Origin: Grammothele lineata
Taxonomy: Eukaryota; Basidiomycota; Agaricomycetes; Polyporales; Polyporaceae
Direction of reading: 5' to 3'
Assembly: GCA_002150815.3 (NCBI GenBank)
Contig: NDFF03000180.1
Span: 1-64,000, forward strand
DNA: 64,000 bases
Positions 58,501-64,000 of the stretch are shown here, piece by piece. Numbering within the stretch: position 1 is the stretch's first letter; each line of letters begins with the position of its first letter. The notes beneath the pieces were generated by a model. It saw only the letters and a program-made list of their open reading frames with translations. It did not search any database and was not told the origin of the DNA. The position numbers were made by a program, and so were the translations under genes.

Positions 58501-60014
58501 AAACTTCGCGGTAAGTATTTTTTTCACAAGTGCATTCGCAGTCGTAGCGGACAGCCCGAAAACTGAAGTACTGAAGTAATAAAATGGCACACGCACTTCC
58601 ATTCCCAGAAGACACTCGGGCCCGACGTCCAAGCTCGGCCGCCATAAGTCCACCGTAAGGACGCAGGTACCGTACTTACTGATAATTCTACTAGTGTAAG
58701 CTCACCGTCCCAAATGCTCGGCCCCGCGACTCGGGGAAGACCTCGGCGCCTGCCGTCACTAGTGTCCCCCGTCACCGGTACCCGTACGCCGTACGCCCGG
58801 GCTGAGAAATATCTAGCGAGCCTGGACAGCTGGAAGGCCCGGGCCTATGTAGGAAGGAAGAGAAGAGGGGGGGGGGCAACGTTAACCGAGTACGGGGTGT
58901 GCACGTGCAGGCGAAGGGTTCGGATTCGTGACAAGCAGCTCTAGGCGTTGGCCAGGATCCGGAGCCGCGTGCACACTAGTAGTACTGCACGGCGGTTCCG
59001 GGAACTTAATATACACGGACACGGACAACAGCACGCCCCGCGTCGCGCGAGGGAGGCAGTCCGGTCCCGTTCAAGGGCGACATGAACATCGAGCGTTGAG
59101 TAGTCATGAATATTGACAAGTGACTGGTGGCTTGCTCCGTGAACCTCCAAACCGCTGAAGCAGAGCTGGCCCACCTATTCCGTGATCGTATCCACCACTC
59201 ACCAGCTAGCCACGCAAAGACGGACGGGCCCCAATGCCCATGCGCCCCTTGAAAATTTGAAGGCCGCAATCCCGATTCCCGATCCACTCAGTGCTGTAAG
59301 ATTATCGTTTGCGTTTTTATTAGAGCATGCATGCGTCGGAAACACTGCGCGGCGGAACCAAGAAAGCGACGAGCGATACAGGTCAGAGGGGGTCAGACAG
59401 TCTGCGGCGACGACCGGGCGGAGGCGGTTCGGGATGTGCGTGTTGAGGGGAAGCGAAGGGAGAAAAGGCAGAGGGGGTGGGAGGGGGACAAGCGATGTAG
59501 ATCTCGAGCGACGGGACGGAGAATGTATACGGGGCACAGCGACGGAAGGCGGGCGAGTGCGAGTGCGAGGGTGAGGGCGGGTGTACCAAGAGGAGGAAGA
59601 AAAGAAGCAAAGCGTTACAGGGGAGGGGTGGACGGGACTTGGATAGATGATAGCGGCGAGCAGTAGAAGCAGAAGCAGAAGCAAAGGCAAAAACCAAGTG
59701 CCCGTTCCGAGAGCGCGAACCCCGTGCGCATGCCCCACTCCGGAGCGACCAGGCGGAGAGGTAACGACGAGCGACGAGCAACGGCGGGGAAGAGACTGAA
59801 GTGAAGAAAGAAAGGCCGGCGCGGGGGATAGGCAATAAGCGATACACGTCTGGGGGATCTATGTATATGGTGCGAGTGGGAGACAAGAGCAGGGAGGGAG
59901 AAGAGGGGCCGCGCGTGCGCGCCGTCAAAAAATACATCATAAATACACGAAAAAATATAGCGTCCGACGTTTCCTTTCCGTCCCCCCTGCGCCCCAGCCG
60001 CGCAAGGAGCTCGC
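46517..60014. other. Gene-poor, GC-rich 13.5-kb stretch
   Basis: I find no ORF with recognisable domains, no tRNA and no transposon protein (no reverse transcriptase, integrase or transposase motifs). Long frames such as 48457-49329 (+) are arginine/alanine/proline-rich in several overlapping frames at once, as expected from high GC content. Two stretches look slightly more coding-like but could not be modelled: 53270-53551 (+) and 54039-54624 (-). Simple-sequence tracts occur near 49268-49288 (CG repeats) and 59655-59690 (GAAGCA-like repeats). The right end includes the 3' flank of the GATA gene. Confidence 0.45.
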
Positions 60015-63000
60015 TCACGCAGCGGGCGCCTCCCGCCGCTCCCGCGGGCTGCTCGGGATCGAGCCCGCCCCAACGTGCGGCGACGCCGTCTGTTGTTGCT
60101 GCTGGGGCTCCGGCTGTGGCGGCTGCGCCCCCCTTTCAAGGGGCGACCCCGGCCGCTTCACCCCATGCGTCGCCTGCCCCTGCCCCTGCTCTTGCTGCTG
60201 CTGCTGCTGTTGATGCTGAGAGGCTGGGGGCTGCTGGTGCGCAGGCTGCGGCGACCCGCCCGCCGACGCCGACGCGGCACCATCGCGCGGGCCATTGAGG
60301 AGCGCGCCGATCTCGGGCCGCTGCGTCTCCCCGCGCCCGACGAGCGGGGAGAGCGAGGGGTGCGAGTAGTGGTGCGGGGGCAGCATCTGCGCCCCCACTC
60401 CAACAGGCACGGCGGGCGCCGCTGGGGGGTGCGCGCTGGGGTGCGACGAGGGCGGGGTGGAGCGGTGCTGGGCCTTCATGTTCATGTTCACGACCGGGCC
60501 GCGTTTGTGCGGGAAGGCCTCCGGGCGCGGGCGCGAGTGCGTGCGCTCGAAGAGGCCGCACTTATTGCACAGCTGTATAGATAGGGAAGAAGAAGGATCC
60601 GCGTGAGATATACTGCATGTGGGACACGATGGGAAGAAGAGGAGAAGGGAGAAGGGGGTGGGGGTGGAGACGTACCACTTTGCCGGGCGTGAGCGAGGAC
60701 CGCCGCCAGGTGGAGGTGTCGGTGGTGCGGCAGTTGTAGCACTTGCGGCGGACGCGGTCGCTGAGCTTCGTGCTGGCGTCGTCGGTGTGGATGATGTAGT
60801 TGGCCTGTCCGGGGTAGGGCTGGGCGGAGACGATGGTGGGCCGGATGGAGCGGGCAGCGAGGCCGGCGGGAGGGTGCGCGGGGACGCCGTATGCGGAGGC
60901 GGAAGCGTCGTCCGGGTAGCGGGACATGGCGCCGTTGGGCTGGTATTGGTAGGGGGCCTGGCTCATGGGTGGAGCTTGTGCAGGGTGATAGTAGGGCGTG
61001 GAAGGCTGGGTGATCTATATAGAGGACGAGGCGTCAGCGGGTGGGAACGGGATCACACGGGGCTTGGAAGCGCACCGGGGGGGACGGGGAAATGGAGTTG
61101 CTCTCGAGGGAGGAGGCGGAGAGGGCGGGCGAGTGATGGAGGGTGGCAATGGGGGGCGGGGTGGGGTGCGAGTGCGGCATGAACTGATATTGCGCAGGGC
61201 CGTCAGAGCGATGGCTGTGGGAGGTTTGTGGGTCGACGGGCGTTCTTATACGAAGGGGCAGGCGGTGCGAACCTTATTGACCGGTCGACAGTCATATCCT
61301 CGACACGATGGGGCATGTTAATGTTTTGATGATACGGATATGGATAGAAGGGAGGTGGATAAGGCCCGTGGGAGTAGTGCTGCTCGCCGACAGGGAACAC
61401 GGACGAGAAAGGACAGCACGGGTGATCGGTGATGGCACGTTATTGCTGTTTCGGAAAGTGATGTCGCGCGGTGCTTTTGGCGCTTTTTTTCACCCCCGCG
61501 CTTTTTTTTTCGCACCACCTCCTCGCTTAGCTCGTGCTCGCTCTCCCAACGTCTCCCCCGTCATATATCCCTTCAATCTACGTCAATCGTCGCGATTCGA
61601 CTTGCGTTCGACTCTGCTACCCTCCAGCTTCCCTCTCATGTTGAAATCCCGACAGGAAGTCCTCGCCCGGCCGCTCTCCGCGACCCCGTCTTTCTCAGCC
61701 ACCGTTCAGCCACTTTCAGCCACCGACCGTCGACGACGCTTCGAGAACGACACCTAGGGCCAGTCGCAGATGGATCTGTTCAATGCTGGCGATGCGGGGA
61801 TGGACATTTGTTGTACAGGAGAGCAATCGGAGGGTATTGCGTGAGTCACGTCCACAACATATTACTCTCTACAAGCCCTACCCTTCCGATTGCCCCGCCC
61901 TCTGTGAAATTTGGACAACAGAAACATCGACGGGCGCGTCGTCAGTCAAGGGATGTTACACCAGGCGTAGTAATGGCGATGGGGGCTGGATAAAGGTGTG
62001 TAAGTGCACGACATGTATGATTCTTGTCTGCGCACCGTCCATGCGCCTCCCGAGCCCAGTTGGTATCTTCGGTAGACCTAGATGTCTCAATTCGACTCCC
62101 ATATGAAGTACAGCTTTGTGTGTCTATACGTCGGAAACCAATGCTTATATACTGTGAACTTATATCCTCCCTCTTGGTTGCTTGCTTTTTGCCTACTTCC
62201 ACACTACCCTGTGGCTGCCCGACATTCGCTCCGAAGTCTGTTTGAACAACTGCCCTCAGTGTACACAGCCAGCTGATGATATTTCACTTATTATCCCATT
62301 CACTTGTATGGATAGTTACATGCGCGGTGGGGATTAGACAGCTGTGGGGCGGGAGGGGACCGCACGTCGGTTGAACGGCCTTCCCGAACGCGTTCGTAGG
62401 TCTGCTTAGCACTGGCACGTTCTATATTGCATAGAGTGTAGTAGGGGCCGGTGGTGAGAAGTACAAACTGAGAGCAGGGAATCGCGGATGTCCACTACAT
62501 CACGGACAGTCGTGTGCGGGCGTGTAGGCGTGTATGGGTGGTTTAGAGGGCATTGCAGAATGAAAACAATCGTTACGATGTACAAGAACTGTTTGAAATC
62601 AGAAACAAGACATGCATGTAGGAGGCGTAGGTACATAATGAACGGGGTCTATCATTGGAAGTGACAACGATGAACTCTGGCTTACCGGTGTCACCCATGT
62701 CCCACTCCTTCATCCTCCTCCCCGCACACTCCCCATCCAGCCGAGTAACAGCTACGAAACGCTGATCTCTGAAGAACGAACCTTCTCCTCAGAAGCGTTG
62801 ACTGTTCGCACTGAACTGCGCCATTCACAGGCATTCGGAGGAGTGGGGCTTGCTGAGGGCGACTTCCCGTCGACATGACTCACATAGAATCGTCCGAATG
62901 CGCTTTTTTACAGCGAATGTCCATCCCCGCATCGCCAGCATTGAACAGATCCATCTGCGACTGGCCCTAGGTGTCGTTCTCGAAGCGTCGTCGACGGTCG

Positions 63001-63878
63001 GTGGCTGAAAGTGGCTGAACGGTGGCTGAGAAAGACGGGGTCGCGGAGAGCGGCCGGGCGAGGACTTCCTGTCGGGATTTCAACATGAGAGGGAAGTTGG
63101 AGGGTAGCAGAGTCGAACGCAAGTCGAATCGCGACGATTGACGTAGATTGAAGGGATATATGACGGGGGAGACGTTGGGAGAGCGAGCACGAGCTAAGCG
63201 AGGAGGTGGTGCGAAAAAAAAAGCGCGGGGGTGAAAAAAAGCGCCAAAAGCACCGCGCGACATCACTTTCCGAAACAGCAATAGGAGCGAATGCGATCAA
63301 TGACGGCCTGCACGCACCCAGCGCTGATCGACGTGACCCGGGAACGAAGGCGGCGGGAGCGGATGCGAGTGCGAGTTTTCGGTCTTGAACCGTTTGTGCG
63401 GCGGCGACGCGGGCGGCGCGAGCTTGTCGTGGGCTGCCAGCGGGGACGACGCGTACGGGGGGTGTTGCTGTTGCTTGGCAGACGCGGACGGCGGAGGCGT
63501 CGGCGCGTAACGCGAGTCGGAGAGGCGGCTGTCGGGGCGGGCTTGCGGGGGCTGGTCTGCGAGTCGGGGGTCGAGGACGGGGAGAGGGTAGCTGGCGAGA
63601 TCGGGTGTGCGTTGGTGGTGGTGTTGGTCGTGCTCGCGCGGCGGCGGGGGTGGCTCGCGAGTCGGGGGGCGGGCGGGAGGCGAGCGACTGTTGATGTGAT
63701 GTTGGGGGGTGATTGGGGGCGTATATATACGAAAGAACACTCACGGCCTGTCCATGGGAGGAGGAGGTGGAGGAAGGCTGTCCGGAGCGAGCTGTGCGGG
63801 AAGACGATGGGAAGGTGATGAGAAGGCTCCAGGAAGGCGAAGAGGAAGAACGAGGGGCGCTCTGGGACGCTCACCCAT
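60015..63878 (-). CDS. GATA-type zinc-finger transcription factor
   Basis: Nuclear DNA-binding protein of about 580 residues. Exon 1 is 63878-63745 (MGERPRAPLVLPLRLPG), exon 2 63687-63318 (Pro/His/Gln-rich, with PPHKRFKTEN), exon 3 61379-61282 (HYSHGPYPPPFYPYPYHQ), and exon 4 starts at 61214; phases agree at every junction. Later exons carry PHSHPTPPPIATLHHSP and YPGQANYIIHTDDAS, then the finger KCYNCRTTDTSTWRRSS..CNKCGLFERTHSRP, split by an intron after PGKV. It is a C-x2-C-x19-C-x2-C finger with a basic tail (RPRPEAFPHKRGP). The C-terminal 150 residues are Pro/Gln/Ser-rich with two poly-Gln runs, resembling an activation domain. The stop is at 60015. Intron 2 is 1938 nt because it contains a TIR element; without it the intron would be 95 nt. 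The target genes are unknown; fungal GATA factors often control nitrogen, iron, light or development. Confidence 0.87.
61441..61808 (+). repeat. Left terminal inverted repeat, 368 bp
   Basis: Inverted copy of 62916-63283. It contains short T runs and AGCCACC motifs repeated near 61697-61730. One substitution is visible (CCTCCAGCTTCC here against CCTCCAACTTCC in the other arm read in the same sense). Confidence 0.88.
62916..63283 (-). repeat. Right terminal inverted repeat, 368 bp
   Basis: Inverted copy of 61441-61808. The near identity implies recent insertion or sequence homogenisation. Both arms carry the same open frame of about 100 codons (AFFHPRAFFFAPPPRLARAR), which I regard as incidental. 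Confidence 0.88.
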
Positions 63879-64000
63879 TCTCGACACAAGCACCCGCATA
63901 TGTACGCCCTCCCATCAACCCGCCAATTTCACCGTCCCTCGACGCCCGCGCCTCCCCCTCCCACCCGCCAAATCGGGCCGACCCATCACCCATCACCCTC

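Larger units (their letters stand above)
61441..63283. mobile_element. 1.84-kb TIR element in intron 2 of the GATA gene
   Basis: Two 368-bp arms (61441-61808 and 62916-63283) are inverted copies with about one difference, around a 1107-bp centre. Both outer ends are TA followed or preceded by TTGCTGTTTCGGAAAG or its complement, consistent with a TA target-site duplication as made by Tc1/mariner-type elements. The centre holds no transposase-like ORF, so it would be a non-autonomous element. Removing it leaves a normal-sized intron with intact splice sites. Alternatives are a foldback element or a local inverted duplication. Confidence 0.7.

Noticed and set aside
59199..59738. Frame with leucine-rich hydrophobic start (LLLLLLLLLAAI) on the - strand
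   Set aside because: Arises from CT-rich simple sequence in the GATA 3' flank; not a credible signal or membrane protein.
46517..60014. Search for retrotransposon proteins (reverse transcriptase YxDD, integrase, transposase)
   Set aside because: None seen in any frame by eye, so no retroelement is called.
61480..61757. Open frame of about 100 codons within each TIR arm
   Set aside because: Both arms carry it only because they are copies; composition is low in complexity and it lies in intron sequence of the GATA gene.

Overview
The window reads as nuclear DNA of a filamentous basidiomycete, most likely an Agaricomycete such as a wood-decay fungus. Coding regions are broken by many short GT-AG introns (about 50-65 nt). 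Two tRNA genes carry canonical introns next to the anticodon. The gene content (tandem P450 paralogues, a BTB protein of the mushroom-forming-fungus type, a Zn2Cys6 regulator, small secreted proteins, an SGNH esterase) fits that group. All gene models were assembled by hand from reading frames and splice sites.

Region 1 (0.3-19.5 kb) is a P450-rich cluster. Five closely related P450 genes lie head to tail on the + strand (345-2411, 2737-4867, 11500-13614, 14487-16516, 17386-19455). Between the second and third are an MFS transporter (5345-7155, +) and a Zn2Cys6 / fungal-specific-domain transcription factor (7418-10663, -). The fifth P450 has an in-frame stop and is probably a recent pseudogene. 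Two more members on the - strand (34906-36968, 38459-40606) and one clear decayed relic (42920-43400, with a second doubtful one at 41490-41640) extend the family to about 43 kb. Enzymes, exporter and regulator together suggest a specialised-metabolism or detoxification locus; no backbone synthase (terpene cyclase, PKS, NRPS) is visible.

Region 2 (20-31 kb) mixes housekeeping and lineage-specific genes: a small secreted protein, a mitochondrial class 2 dihydroorotate dehydrogenase, tRNA-Asp(GTC), a Ser/Pro-rich protein of unknown function, tRNA-His(GTG) and a BTB/POZ-like protein.

Region 3 (31.9-34.8 kb) is a tandem segmental duplication of about 1.35 kb. Each unit carries a paralogue of the small secreted protein found at 20.1 kb; the second unit is broken by a stop in the signal peptide.

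Region 4 (45.3-46.5 kb) holds an SGNH/GDSL (CE16-like) esterase with an apparent one-base frameshift. It is followed by about 13.5 kb (46.5-60.0 kb) in which I can support no gene. The right end (60.0-63.9 kb) is a GATA-type zinc-finger gene on the - strand. Its second intron contains a 1.84-kb element with near-identical 368-bp terminal inverted repeats and TA at both edges.

The most unusual observations are the long-TIR element inside the GATA intron, a 6-nt microexon that supplies the third zinc-binding cysteine of the Zn2Cys6 regulator, a GC-AG intron in the same gene, and the birth-and-death pattern (intact, freshly broken and decayed copies) in both the P450 and secreted-protein families.
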